From positions 62,001-126,000 of the forward strand of contig JACJXT010000012.1 in the NCBI GenBank assembly GCA_020636535.1: a stretch of DNA of 64,000 nucleotides, written 5' to 3'. The notes below the pieces were generated by a model. That model was not told where the DNA came from. It saw nothing but the letters and a program-made list of their open reading frames with translations, and searched no databases. Below, one piece after another: positions 17,314-26,923 of the stretch. The position numbers were made by a program, and so were the translations under genes. The first letter of the stretch is position 1; each line of letters begins with the position of its first letter. The DNA is from Chitinophagales bacterium (lineage in GTDB: Bacteria > Bacteroidota > Bacteroidia > Chitinophagales > JADIYW01).

Positions 17314-18276
17314 CTATAATCCTTTTACTTTTTTCTTGGTCGCTTTTTTAGTCTTTTTATCTAGTGTGTCTACTTTGTAGTTTTTGTCTCTTTCTGTTTT
17401 TTGTTTGTATTTTGGATATTGTGTTTTGCTAGCTGATTTCTTATCATCATTTTTTTGATGCATATAACCAATTTCAAAATTTAAACCCAAGAAATAGTTC
17501 TTAGATTTTTTATAATCTGGATGAGATTTGTAATCACTAGCATTAATATCGTTAAGTCCAGCTTTAACATGTAAACCTAAGCCAAAGTACATATTGTTTT
17601 TAAAGATATAGTCGAAACCATATTTAAATGCTAAACAAGCTTGAAATTTTCTGAAATATTTTTCATAATCGCCATCTGCTAAAGTAGCATCTGCATATGG
17701 ACCATAACCACCATACTGAATTGGAATGTGTGGATATAACGCAAATGCATCAATTGTGCTACCATCATCTTTAGTTACTTTATAGCTCATGTCTGCACTC
17801 AACATAATATCTGTTTCAACACCAGCTTCTAGTTTCATTCTAATTTTATATCTTCCATCACCATAATTTCCATTAGGATTTTTTTGTGCTTGTCCTTTTA
17901 AAATTGGCGAAAAACGATACATTACACCTAAGTTCAAGAAACTAAAATCTACTTCCTTTTGATGCGTTCCATTTAAATCATTCAATCTCCATTTAAAATT
18001 GTCTTCGTATCTCTGACCTTCTTTACAATAACCAGCAAATAGTTGTACACCATGTTTTTCAACAAAGTTATAACCAAACAACAATCCAGCATTAAAACTA
18101 AACTTAGCTTTATAATCTAATTCTTTACTTTGAGCACCTAAATAATAAGTATTTTGTGCTAGCATATACGACAAACCTGGCGAAACATTGGCTGCAATTT
18201 GAAATCCTTTTTGTGCAAAACTTGGAATAACCATTACCATTACTAGTAAGCTAGCAAGTAAAACTCTCTGCTTCAT
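17314..18276 (-). CDS. Outer-membrane beta-barrel protein, unknown ligand
   Basis: 320 residues from the ATG at 18276, chosen because it yields a clean signal peptide (MKQRVLLASLLVMVMVIPSFAQ, cleavage after AQ). The frame extends 20 codons further upstream but that would bury the signal. The mature part has alternating aromatic/polar strands ending in Y/F (GLLFGYNFVEKHGVQLFAGY, LNLGVMYRFSP, FYLGLNFEIGYMH), as in small porin-like barrels. The last ~40 residues are lysine-rich and probably periplasmic or exposed. Divergent from the DUF2779 gene, with 54 bases between the starts. Confidence 0.75.
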   Translation of the reverse strand: MKQRVLLASLLVMVMVIPSFAQKGFQIAANVSPGLSYMLAQNTYYLGAQSKELDYKAKFSFNAGLLFGYNFVEKHGVQLFAGYCKEGQRYEDNFKWRLNDLNGTHQKEVDFSFLNLGVMYRFSPILKGQAQKNPNGNYGDGRYKIRMKLEAGVETDIMLSADMSYKVTKDDGSTIDAFALYPHIPIQYGGYGPYADATLADGDYEKYFRKFQACLAFKYGFDYIFKNNMYFGLGLHVKAGLNDINASDYKSHPDYKKSKNYFLGLNFEIGYMHQKNDDKKSASKTQYPKYKQKTERDKNYKVDTLDKKTKKATKKKVKGL

Positions 18277-18317
18277 AAGTGTTAATTTAAAATCAAAAAT
18301 AAGCAAAAAAATATTAA

Positions 18318-18325
18318 TAGTTTTG
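18318..18325 (+). promoter_or_regulatory. -7 promoter element for the DUF2779 gene
   Basis: TAGTTTTG fits TAnnTTTG and ends five bases before the ATG at 18331, again implying an almost leaderless message. No clear -33 TTG. Confidence 0.4.
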
Positions 18326-18330
18326 CAAAA

Positions 18331-19803
18331 ATGCAATTAAGTAAATCTAGTTTGGTTCGCTCTATACAATGTGCTAAATCTTTATATTTATATAAATACA
18401 ATTATCATTTAAGAGATAAGCCAAGTGTACATTTACAACACAAGTTTAATCGTGGACATCAAATTGGAAAGTTGGCTTGGCAATTGTTTCCTAATGGCAA
18501 AGATGTAAGTCCGAGTTCTCCTAGCAATTTTTCTCCTAGTATTAAAGCAACACAATTATTGCTACAACAAAATTTTCCTATTATATATGAAGCAGCTTTT
18601 AAGTACAACGGACTGTTGGCTGCAATTGATATCTTAGAAAATAAAAATGGCATTATTAATATTTATGAAGTAAAGAGTTCTTTAAAAATATCGAACACAT
18701 ATTTACAAGATTGTGCCATTCAATATTATATTTTAAAACAAAATAAGATTTCAATCAATGATTTTTCCATCATACACATTAATTCTGATTATACTTTAAA
18801 TGATTCGTTAGATTTAGATAGCTATTTTGTAAAAACTTCTGTATTAGAAAAAATAGAAGCATTACAACCATATATAGCAGAAAAAATAAATGAAGCGATT
18901 CAAATAGTAACGACTACAACTATGCCTACAATTGATATTGGTGGACATTGTTTAAAACCATATACTTGCGATTTTTATGGTACTTGTTGGAAAGATGTAG
19001 CTACAGCATCGTTTTGGAATTTACAAGGTATTTCGTTGCAACAAAAAGAAGCATGGCAACAAAAAAAACTACAAACCATTTATGATGTTAAAGCCAATAG
19101 TTTATTAAATACTCAAGAAAAATTAATTGTCTCTAGTTATCAAAAGCAACAAATAAAAACCAATCCATCTGCAATAAAAAAGTATCTGCAACAAATAAAA
19201 TATCCAATTGCTTTTTTTGATATAGAAGCTTATCAACCAGCAATTCCTACCATAAAAGGAACAAAACCATATGAACGCATTCCGTTTTTATATTCTATTC
19301 ATTTATTAGAAAATAAAGATGCTACAACAACGCATCATTATTTTATGATTGCCAACCATCAAGACAATAGAAAAGCATTTATAACACAATTTTTAAAAGA
19401 TACTACCAATTGTAATAGCATTGTTGTGTTTAACGATTTATTAGAAAAAAATATCTTGCATAAGTTTTCTGTTTGGTTTCCTGAGTTAAAATCAGAAATA
19501 GACAAAAGAATAGATAAGATTATAGACTTAGAAATTATATTTAAAAATTACTGGTATTATCATTATAATATGATGGGAAGTTTGTCTTTAAAAACAATTT
19601 CTAATGCATTGTCTAAGCAAGATATTTACGATAATTCTACTATAAAAGATGGTGCAGAAGCAATGAGTATTTTTAATGATATTGAATTGATAGAAAATGT
19701 CAATCAAAAGAAAAAACTAGTTAAACAATTAGTCGATTATTGTAGTGCAGATACTGCTGTTCTAGTAAAATTATTTCATTTTTTGCAACAACAGGTTATA
19801 TAA
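18331..19803 (+). CDS. DUF2779 / TM0106-like RecB-family nuclease
   Basis: 490 residues. The N-terminal half is a Cas4/RecB-like PD-(D/E)XK nuclease: LSKSSLVRSIQCAKSLYLYK with a cysteine, GLLAAIDIL (metal-binding aspartate, about residue 95), YEVKSSLK (E-x-K, about 113), and a cysteine set HCLKPYTCDFYGTCW (about 210-224) that could complete an iron-sulfur cluster as in Cas4 and AddB. The C-terminal half starts AFFDIEAYQPAIP and fits the DUF2779 RNase H-like 3'-5' exonuclease fold, ending with VDYCSADTAVLVKLF. Biological role unknown; a DNA repair or processing function is plausible. Not near any CRISPR locus here. Confidence 0.82.
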   Translation: MQLSKSSLVRSIQCAKSLYLYKYNYHLRDKPSVHLQHKFNRGHQIGKLAWQLFPNGKDVSPSSPSNFSPSIKATQLLLQQNFPIIYEAAFKYNGLLAAIDILENKNGIINIYEVKSSLKISNTYLQDCAIQYYILKQNKISINDFSIIHINSDYTLNDSLDLDSYFVKTSVLEKIEALQPYIAEKINEAIQIVTTTTMPTIDIGGHCLKPYTCDFYGTCWKDVATASFWNLQGISLQQKEAWQQKKLQTIYDVKANSLLNTQEKLIVSSYQKQQIKTNPSAIKKYLQQIKYPIAFFDIEAYQPAIPTIKGTKPYERIPFLYSIHLLENKDATTTHHYFMIANHQDNRKAFITQFLKDTTNCNSIVVFNDLLEKNILHKFSVWFPELKSEIDKRIDKIIDLEIIFKNYWYYHYNMMGSLSLKTISNALSKQDIYDNSTIKDGAEAMSIFNDIELIENVNQKKKLVKQLVDYCSADTAVLVKLFHFLQQQVI

Positions 19804-19888
19804 GGCATTTTTGTAATATCAATATTTCCTAGTAATTTATTTGGTTTTTATAGCTTGATTGTCTAATTTTAGGATTGAAAGTTGAAGT

Positions 19889-20143
19889 ATGAAAGCACTT
19901 ATCAAATATTTAAGTTTAGCATTAATTTTTGTTTTAATGTTGGGAACAGCATGTACTAGAGAAAGAGATTGTGTTTGTAGATCAAATGGTGGTAATGGAG
20001 AAGTTCTTTTTGTGAAAAAAGTAGAAACACTCTTAAAAGGTGGTGCAGATAATACTTGTCAATCGATAGATGACCAGCAGGTTAGACATAATGAAGCAGC
20101 TGGACTTTCAGAAAATGAAGGCGTTAGATGCAAAATTGAGTAA
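19889..20143 (+). CDS. Small cysteine-containing lipoprotein, unknown
   Basis: 84 residues. Signal peptide with a lipobox (LMLGTAC, cysteine about residue 22), so probably anchored to a membrane. The mature part has CVC near residue 29 and two more cysteines (NTCQSI, VRCKIE), which may form disulfides. No domain recognised. It is preceded by TAATTTTA-like AT-rich DNA and followed by the convergent gmhA gene. Confidence 0.65.
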   Translation: MKALIKYLSLALIFVLMLGTACTRERDCVCRSNGGNGEVLFVKKVETLLKGGADNTCQSIDDQQVRHNEAAGLSENEGVRCKIE

Positions 20144-20173
20144 GCATTCACAACTATAAATTTAAATTCCTTT

Positions 20174-20746
20174 CTAAAATAATTTTTCTTCTACTAACTC
20201 GCAAATAATGTGTCCGATTAAGATATGACACTCTTGAATTCTTGGTGTTTCGTTTGATGGAATTGCTATAATAATATCAGAAAATGGTTGTAGTAAAGTC
20301 CTATTTTCTCCTACAAATGCAATAGTTGTTATGTTGAGTTGCTTGGCTACTTTAAATGCTTCAATAATATTTTCAGACTTTCCTGAAGTGGTTAAACCAA
20401 TCAATACATCTCCTATTTTTCCTTTTGCTTGTACTGCTTTTGCATATACTTGATTAAAGTGAAAATCGTTGGCAACTGCTGTTAAATAAGAAGAGTTGAC
20501 ATGCAAAGCTTCTGCATTTAATGGCTTTCTTTCTTTTAAAAACTTGTTAGAAAACTCTGCAGCAATATGTTGTGCATCTGCAGCAGAACCACCATTACCA
20601 CACAATAATAATTGATTGCCATTTTGAAAAGCAGTAACTAATATATTTACTGCTTCTTGAATTTGTTGCAACAAAACAGCATCATTAGTTATTTGCTGAA
20701 CTAATTTGATATGATTATCTAATATGTTTTTGATATTATTTATCAT
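20174..20746 (-). CDS. gmhA: Phosphoheptose isomerase-like SIS protein
   Basis: SIS-domain sugar isomerase; GmhA converts sedoheptulose-7-phosphate to D-glycero-manno-heptose-7-phosphate, the first step of ADP- or GDP-heptose supply for surface glycans. 190 residues, full length, with LLLCGNGGSAADAQHIAAEFSNKF (about 46-70), the TTSGKSENI phosphate-binding motif and the C-terminal ECHILIGHIICELVE helix. It overlaps the end of the glycosyltransferase gene by 11 bases, so the two are probably co-translated, consistent with glycan synthesis. Confidence 0.9.
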   Translation of the reverse strand: MINNIKNILDNHIKLVQQITNDAVLLQQIQEAVNILVTAFQNGNQLLLCGNGGSAADAQHIAAEFSNKFLKERKPLNAEALHVNSSYLTAVANDFHFNQVYAKAVQAKGKIGDVLIGLTTSGKSENIIEAFKVAKQLNITTIAFVGENRTLLQPFSDIIIAIPSNETPRIQECHILIGHIICELVEEKLF

Positions 20747-21866
20747 TAACTATTGCTTGTATTGATGTTGAAAAATGATGCCAACTGTATTTTTGTTTTT
20801 CTAATTTAATATTTTCTCTAAAAAATGCAGCTTTATTTTTACTATAAAATTGAATAATAGTTGTAGCCAAATCATCTGTATTAGGTTCACAAATTAAACC
20901 TACAACATTATTAGGAATAGTTTCTGGTAAACCACCAACATTTGTAGCAATCATTGGTGTATTAAAATGATAACAAATTTGTGTAATACCACTTTGCGTT
21001 GCTTTTTTATATGGTTGAACAACAGCATCTGCTACAGAAAAATACAATTTGACTTTTTCTTCAGGTATAAATTCATTATAAATAATAATATTTTTTTCTA
21101 AATTATTTTTTTCTATGATTGATTTATATTCTTCAATATTATCATAAAATTCTCCTGCTACAATTAAATGAATAGATGCATCGTAAGCAATTACTTTCTG
21201 CATCGCTTCTAAAAGCAAATCTAAACCTTTGTAAGCTCTTATTAAACCAAAAAATAAAAGATAAGGCACATTGTTTAAACCTAATTGTTGTAGACCCATA
21301 TTTCTATCTACTGCTTCACCAAAAATATCATATATAGGATGTTGTAATAAATTTACTTTTAATGCTGGATAAGTGTTTTTTATATCTTTTTCTACTTTAT
21401 TAGACAAGGCAATACTATAGTCTAAGCTGTGCATAAAATAATTCGTTAGTAACTTATCACCTATTCTTTTTTCATGTGGAAATAAATTATGAATAATTCC
21501 TATAATTTTAGTATTTATATTTTTTCTTTTTTCCAATCGAGCAATGCTTGCCAAAGCTGGTGCTAAAAATGGAATAGAAAATGCAACTAATACAATATCG
21601 TATTTTTCTTGTGAAATTTGTTTGGCTACTTTTATCCAATTCAATGGATTGATAGCATTGATACATCTTATAATATTAAAAGCAAAACTTCTTTCTTCTT
21701 CTACCACTTGTGATTTGCCTGGAAACAAAAAATTAGGATACATCATCTTAAATGTATAAACGACTACCGTATCATTTTCATCATAGTACTGTTGAGCCAA
21801 TCTTTCATTAAAATTAGCAATTCCACCTCTATAAGGATAAGCTGGTCCTATGATTGCAATCTTCAA
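20736..21866 (-). CDS. GT4-family glycosyltransferase
   Basis: 376 residues, GT-B fold. N-terminal acceptor domain starts KIAIIGPAYPYRGGIANFNERL; the C-terminal donor domain has LLFFGLIRAYKGLDLLLEAM (about 207-226) and QPYKKATQSGITQICYHFNTPMI followed by GGLPETI, the nucleotide-sugar site typical of GT4. The start is TTG: the leuB stop lies in the same frame three bases upstream, and MKIAIIGPAYPYRGG is the normal N terminus, so no ATG start is possible without losing it. Coupled to leuB upstream and gmhA downstream. Sugar donor and acceptor unknown. Confidence 0.87.
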   Translation of the reverse strand: MKIAIIGPAYPYRGGIANFNERLAQQYYDENDTVVVYTFKMMYPNFLFPGKSQVVEEERSFAFNIIRCINAINPLNWIKVAKQISQEKYDIVLVAFSIPFLAPALASIARLEKRKNINTKIIGIIHNLFPHEKRIGDKLLTNYFMHSLDYSIALSNKVEKDIKNTYPALKVNLLQHPIYDIFGEAVDRNMGLQQLGLNNVPYLLFFGLIRAYKGLDLLLEAMQKVIAYDASIHLIVAGEFYDNIEEYKSIIEKNNLEKNIIIYNEFIPEEKVKLYFSVADAVVQPYKKATQSGITQICYHFNTPMIATNVGGLPETIPNNVVGLICEPNTDDLATTIIQFYSKNKAAFFRENIKLEKQKYSWHHFSTSIQAIVNDK

Positions 21867-21869
21867 ATT

Positions 21870-22934
21870 TTATCCATTTAAAATAGTATCTGCAATAAAA
21901 TCGCCTACTGCTGTTGTACTATATTTTCCGTTATTAATATCTTCGGTAACTATATTTTCTGTCATGGCTTTATCTACTGCTTGAACAATAGCATCGCTTT
22001 CTGCTATCATGCCAAAACTGTATTCTAACAACATGGCTGCACTTAAAATAGTAGCCATTGGATTGGCAATATTTTTTCCAGCTGCTTGTGGATACGAGCC
22101 ATGTATTGGTTCATACAAAGCCACTTTTTCGCCCATACTTGCAGAAGGCAAAATACCCAAACTTCCTGCAATAACCGAAGCTTCATCAGAAATAATATCA
22201 CCAAATAAATTTTCAGTTAGTATTACATCAAACTTAGCAGGTTTGGTAATCACTTCCATCGCTGCACTATCTATAAAGTTACATTCTAACTCAATATCTG
22301 GATGTTGCTTAGCATATTCGGTAACTACTTCTCGCCACAATCTTGAAGTCGCCAACACATTAGCTTTATCTAACAGCGTAACTTTTTTTCTTCTTTGCTT
22401 AGCAAATGCAAATGCTTTTTCTGTAATGCGTAAAATTTCTTCTTTAGTATAGACACAAGTATCGTAAGCAATTTGTTGGTCTTCACTTCTTCCTCTTGGT
22501 TTACCAAAATAAATTCCAGAAATCAACTCACGAACTACTACAAAATCTACACCTTGAATTCTTTCTTTTTTTAAAGGCGATGCATCGAGCAAAGCATCAT
22601 AACTTTTTACTGGACGAATATTAGCATACAATCCTAAATCATTTCGCATTTTAAGCAAACCTTGTTCTGGACGAACTGTTGCATTCGGATTATTATCATA
22701 TTTTGGGTCGCCAATTGCACCAAACAAAATAGCATCTGTGTTAATACATAACTCGTGTGTTTCGTTTGGATATGGGTTTCCTGTTGCATCAATAGCTGCT
22801 GCACCAATCAGTCCTTCGGTAAACTCAAACTCATGATTAAATTTTTGAGCTACTGCTTTTAAACACTTTACTGCTTCTCTAATTATTTCTGGTCCAATGC
22901 CATCTCCTGGTAAAACTGCTATCTTCTTTTGCAT
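21870..22934 (-). CDS. leuB: 3-isopropylmalate dehydrogenase
   Basis: Oxidative decarboxylation of 3-isopropylmalate to 2-oxoisocaproate in leucine synthesis; cytoplasmic and NAD-dependent. 354 residues with KIAVLPGDGIGPEI at the N terminus, GDPKYD, VRELISGIYFG, the lysine/aspartate set (DKANVL, NLFGDIISDEAS), and GSLGILPSASMG plus the NAD loop EPIHGSYPQAAGKNIANP. All family signatures are intact. No other leu genes are in the window; here leuB heads a transcript with two glycan genes, which is unusual. Confidence 0.95.
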   Translation of the reverse strand: MQKKIAVLPGDGIGPEIIREAVKCLKAVAQKFNHEFEFTEGLIGAAAIDATGNPYPNETHELCINTDAILFGAIGDPKYDNNPNATVRPEQGLLKMRNDLGLYANIRPVKSYDALLDASPLKKERIQGVDFVVVRELISGIYFGKPRGRSEDQQIAYDTCVYTKEEILRITEKAFAFAKQRRKKVTLLDKANVLATSRLWREVVTEYAKQHPDIELECNFIDSAAMEVITKPAKFDVILTENLFGDIISDEASVIAGSLGILPSASMGEKVALYEPIHGSYPQAAGKNIANPMATILSAAMLLEYSFGMIAESDAIVQAVDKAMTENIVTEDINNGKYSTTAVGDFIADTILNG

Positions 22935-23006
22935 ATCCTATTATTAATCAATCAAAAATAAATAAAGGATTAGGTTTTTCTATTAATGAGATGTTATTAA
23001 TTTAGT

Positions 23007-25940
23007 ATGGTGAAAAGAATATTAAGTCTATTTGCGATATTTTTTTGGATAATATTTTTGTCTGTTATTATTGGTTGTAATAAAAAACCAAATGATCATA
23101 TTGCTACAAACATAGCAAATGTTCCTACAAATGATACGACTAAAGACATCGTGCTAATATTAAAATCTAAATTAGAAAATTGGCAAGTAGATAGTTTTGA
23201 GTTGATGACTAAAAGGTTCTATCGTGATGCATTAATTAAAACGACTGACTATAATAATATACTAGGTAGTTATTTTTTAGCAAAAGGAATGTTTGATAGT
23301 CTGCGTTTGATTATTCATCATATTGAAAAGAATGAAACACTTACTCTGTCTGAAAATAATTTATTGGCAAGATATTATTTAGAAGAAAACGAATATGATA
23401 AAAGCAAACAGTATTTTATAGCAGCATTAAATCAATCGAAAGAAAAAAGTTGCAGCAATAAACAAAGAATAATATTATATATAAATTATGGTAGTTTTTA
23501 TTATTACTATAGTGATTTAGATAGTGCTGCAATTTGGTACGAAAAGGCAAATCGGTTGATTAAGAAAAGTAACTTAACTTATAGTGTAATTAACGCTTTG
23601 TATTTGTATAATATTGGTGCATTACAAGGTGAGTATGCCAACTATAGTACAAAGGAAAAATATTTATTACAGAGTAAACATATATTGGATAGTTTAAACT
23701 TAAAGAATCATCCATTGCAAGCAAAGATTTATGGAAGCATGGCTGGTTTAAAAATTAGTACAGACGATTATAATGATGCGATTAATTATAGCTTAAAAGA
23801 TATTGACAATATTGAACAAAATTTTGGTACTAATAACTACGAACTCTATTACAGTTATAGCAATTTAGGCGTAATTTACAGACAATTAAAAGATTTTAAA
23901 AAAGCTGAATATTATTTGATTAAAGCTAAAAATATTGCACAAGAAAACTTTGGAGCTATACATGAAAACATAGTAGATGCATTAATAGAACTTTCTACTA
24001 TATATTATTTAGATAACAAAAATGGTATTGCATTAGCTACAATTGATAAAGCTATTACAATAGAAACTACTATTAATAATAAGAGTATTGTTATAAGCAA
24101 TGCGAACAGTTTAAAAGCAGAAATTCTTTTAAAAGAAAATCAATTTCATAAAAGTAAACTGTTGCTATATAATTGTATTAATAATTTCAATAATTATTAT
24201 GGTGATAGAAATCCGTATAGTGCCAATTGTTATACAAAACTGAGTCAGTTATCCTTGCAACAAAATCAGTTAGATAGTAGTTATTTTTTCATCAATAAAG
24301 CTATTGAAAAAACAACACAAAAAGATAGTATTATTTATGCTTACGATTATTGGACTACGATTGAACAACTGTGCAACATTATAAGTACAAGCAAAGATAG
24401 TAGCAAATATTCGGAAACACTATTACAAAAAATTGATAACGCCATTGCTATTGCTAATTCTCTACGATTTAATTACTACGGTTATTTTACTAAAGCTGCC
24501 ATTACAGAAAAAATGGACAACTTATATAAAACTGCTTACGATTGTACTTACTCTTTATATAATAAAACTAAAAACAATAAATATATTTTAAAAGCATTAG
24601 ATTATAGTACTCAAAGTAAGTATGCATTACTTAATAGCAAAATGAAAAAAACTTACTTGAAAGCAAAATTACCAAAGTCTGTTAGTCAGCAACTCGATTA
24701 TTTATCTGCTAGTATAAAAACTTGGCAAGAGTTGATAGAGTCTTCTGGTGATGATAATGAAATTCAACAATATCAAAAAAAATTATCAGCAGCAGAATAC
24801 AAAGTACATAAAATAGAAAATAAATATATAAAAATAGAACATCAATTTAATAAAGAATTGCTACAACAATTACAAGCACATTTAAATAAACAAAGTGCAT
24901 TTATCGACTATTATTTTACGCAAAACAAATTGTATCAAATTACAATAGAAAACAAGCAATTACTATTTAAAGAAATTGCCGATAGTAAAACCATTAAAGA
25001 AAAAATCAAACAGCTAAAACAATCTATTACCAACAAACAATACAATAATTATTTAGCGTATAGCTTATATAAAAATCTAGCTCCTAAAAAAACATATGCT
25101 AATATTATCTTTTGTACTCACGAAGATTTAGCCACTATTCCGTTTGAAGCACTTAAAGTAAATCCTAAAAAAGACATACACAATTTTTATTTATATCATG
25201 CCAACATCAACTACTGCTATTCCATATATCATTACAACAACAAAAACAAACATCAGTTTATTACATCAGGAAATATTGTTCAACCAAATTATACTTCTAA
25301 AAAACTACAACTAAACTATGCAAGTTCCGAAGCAAGGTCAATACAACAAAAATTTATAAAAAATAAAATAATAAATAATTACAATGATTTAAAACAAGAA
25401 CTCTGCAAAGCAAAACTATTGCATTTTATAGCACACACTTATCAAAATAGCAAACAAGAATTAGAGTCTGGAATTATTTTTGAAAGCGACAATACAAATA
25501 AAATATTCAAAACAAAGGATTTTCTAACCTACGCTACACAAGCAGATGTTGCTATTTTAGCAAGCTGTCAAACCAATTTTGGAAAAGCCATTAAAGCAGA
25601 AGGCAATTTAAATTTAGTATATGGTTTAGAGTACACAGGCGTAAATCAAGTAGTTTATTCGCTTTGGAATTTAAACGACAAAAGCACACAAAACATCATT
25701 ACTAACTTTTATAAAAATTGGACTTTAAAAAAATCTATTGCTACAAGTTTACAACAAGCCAAAAAAGATTATCTAGCACAAGCAGATGCCATGGCTTGTC
25801 AACCTTACTTTTGGGCAGGCATTACACAACAAAGCAATTATCAAAAACTATTTATTTTAAATAAACATAATATAACAACTTGCATAATTATTACTATCTT
25901 ACTGCTATTGTCAATTGCACTTCTAATTTATAAACAATGA
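23007..25940 (+). CDS. TPR lipoprotein with CHAT protease domain
   Basis: 977 residues. Signal peptide with lipobox (LSVIIGC, Cys24), then about ten TPR-like helical repeats (roughly 60-480; e.g. YYSYSNLGVIYRQLKDFKKAEYYLIKA), a coiled-coil-prone linker (about 550-620) and a C-terminal CHAT caspase-like peptidase domain (about 680-945). The catalytic pair fits His810 in LHFIAHTYQ and Cys854 in AILASCQTNFGK, and the family motif VVYSLWNLND is present. A final hydrophobic segment (about 955-973, followed by YKQ) would place a membrane anchor at the end as well. The stop overlaps the start of the next gene, a potassium channel, by ATGA. Function unknown: a TPR sensor controlling a protease is the natural reading. 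Confidence 0.87.
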   Translation: MVKRILSLFAIFFWIIFLSVIIGCNKKPNDHIATNIANVPTNDTTKDIVLILKSKLENWQVDSFELMTKRFYRDALIKTTDYNNILGSYFLAKGMFDSLRLIIHHIEKNETLTLSENNLLARYYLEENEYDKSKQYFIAALNQSKEKSCSNKQRIILYINYGSFYYYYSDLDSAAIWYEKANRLIKKSNLTYSVINALYLYNIGALQGEYANYSTKEKYLLQSKHILDSLNLKNHPLQAKIYGSMAGLKISTDDYNDAINYSLKDIDNIEQNFGTNNYELYYSYSNLGVIYRQLKDFKKAEYYLIKAKNIAQENFGAIHENIVDALIELSTIYYLDNKNGIALATIDKAITIETTINNKSIVISNANSLKAEILLKENQFHKSKLLLYNCINNFNNYYGDRNPYSANCYTKLSQLSLQQNQLDSSYFFINKAIEKTTQKDSIIYAYDYWTTIEQLCNIISTSKDSSKYSETLLQKIDNAIAIANSLRFNYYGYFTKAAITEKMDNLYKTAYDCTYSLYNKTKNNKYILKALDYSTQSKYALLNSKMKKTYLKAKLPKSVSQQLDYLSASIKTWQELIESSGDDNEIQQYQKKLSAAEYKVHKIENKYIKIEHQFNKELLQQLQAHLNKQSAFIDYYFTQNKLYQITIENKQLLFKEIADSKTIKEKIKQLKQSITNKQYNNYLAYSLYKNLAPKKTYANIIFCTHEDLATIPFEALKVNPKKDIHNFYLYHANINYCYSIYHYNNKNKHQFITSGNIVQPNYTSKKLQLNYASSEARSIQQKFIKNKIINNYNDLKQELCKAKLLHFIAHTYQNSKQELESGIIFESDNTNKIFKTKDFLTYATQADVAILASCQTNFGKAIKAEGNLNLVYGLEYTGVNQVVYSLWNLNDKSTQNIITNFYKNWTLKKSIATSLQQAKKDYLAQADAMACQPYFWAGITQQSNYQKLFILNKHNITTCIIITILLLLSIALLIYKQ

Positions 25941-26911
25941 CAGTTTATCAACTTCTTTGGAAAAACTTATTAATATACTTAGTATTATTTATAGTATTAA
26001 TTAGTATCGGTTCTGTAGGTTTTTTTATTATAGAAGATTACCAACCAATCGATGCCGTTTACATGACAGTAATTACACTATCTACTGTTGGTTTTGGTTT
26101 AGTAAAAGAACTTTCTTTTGAAGGAAAATCATTTACAATAATACTTATATTATCTAATTTAATAATTTTTACTTATACATTAACAAGAATATCTAAATTC
26201 TTTTTTGATCCAGATATTAGATACAACTATAAAAAAATAAAAATGGAAGAAGCAGTAAAAAAACTAGACAATCATGTAATTATTTGTGGCTTCGGACGAA
26301 ATGGTAGCAAAGCTTACGAAGACTTACAAAAAAATAATATACCAATTGTTATTATAGATAACGATTTTGATGAAACTACAGAACATCTCGATTATCTAAT
26401 ACGAGGTGATGCTACTCAAGATGAAATATTAATAAAAGCTGGAATTAAAAAAGCAAAATTCATTATTTCTGCACTTCCAAACGATGCAGAAAATGTTTTT
26501 GTAGTGCTTTCTGCCAAAGAACTCAATCCAAAAATCAAAGCAATTAGCAGAGCTTCCAACGAATCTTCTGTTGCTAAATTAAAATTAGCTGGTGCTAGTA
26601 ATGTAATTATGCCAGACAAACTTGGTGGTGCACATATGGCAACTTTAGTAATGTATCCAGATGTAAAAGAGTTTATTGATACACTTTCTACCGACAAAAA
26701 TATTACAGTTTCCGAACTCAATATTACTAAGCAGACTACCATTGGCAATTTAGATGCTTGGAGCAAAACTGGTGCTACAATTTTAGGTTTAAAACAAGAA
26801 GACGGAAACTTCTTAATCAATCCAGATAAAACAGTAACAATAAACGAAAATCAGTTTTTAATTGTATTGGGTTCTGTAAAACAGATTAATTTATTAAAAG
26901 AAATGATTTAA
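25937..26911 (+). CDS. 2TM-RCK potassium channel
   Basis: 324 residues. Two membrane helices (about 10-33 and 65-82) flank a pore loop with selectivity filter TVGFG (Thr50-Gly54), followed by LVKEL where most channels have D. Then comes a cytoplasmic RCK/TrkA-N domain with the Rossmann motif GFGRNGS from Gly118, an acidic end of the second strand (VIIDND), and a C-terminal TrkA-C-like part (about 245-324). Architecture is that of MthK-type channels, gated by a ligand bound to the RCK ring. ATGA overlap with the CHAT lipoprotein gene indicates translational coupling. The ligand cannot be inferred. Confidence 0.88.
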   Translation: MTVYQLLWKNLLIYLVLFIVLISIGSVGFFIIEDYQPIDAVYMTVITLSTVGFGLVKELSFEGKSFTIILILSNLIIFTYTLTRISKFFFDPDIRYNYKKIKMEEAVKKLDNHVIICGFGRNGSKAYEDLQKNNIPIVIIDNDFDETTEHLDYLIRGDATQDEILIKAGIKKAKFIISALPNDAENVFVVLSAKELNPKIKAISRASNESSVAKLKLAGASNVIMPDKLGGAHMATLVMYPDVKEFIDTLSTDKNITVSELNITKQTTIGNLDAWSKTGATILGLKQEDGNFLINPDKTVTINENQFLIVLGSVKQINLLKEMI

Positions 26912-26923
26912 ATAAGTATTAAC

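Noticed and set aside
18277..18336. Longer N terminus for the outer-membrane protein at 17314
   Set aside because: The extension would precede a perfect signal peptide and overlaps the start region of the divergent DUF2779 gene.
22009..22452. 147-codon plus-strand frame inside leuB
   Set aside because: leuB carries all its signatures in the other strand; this frame has no family resemblance.
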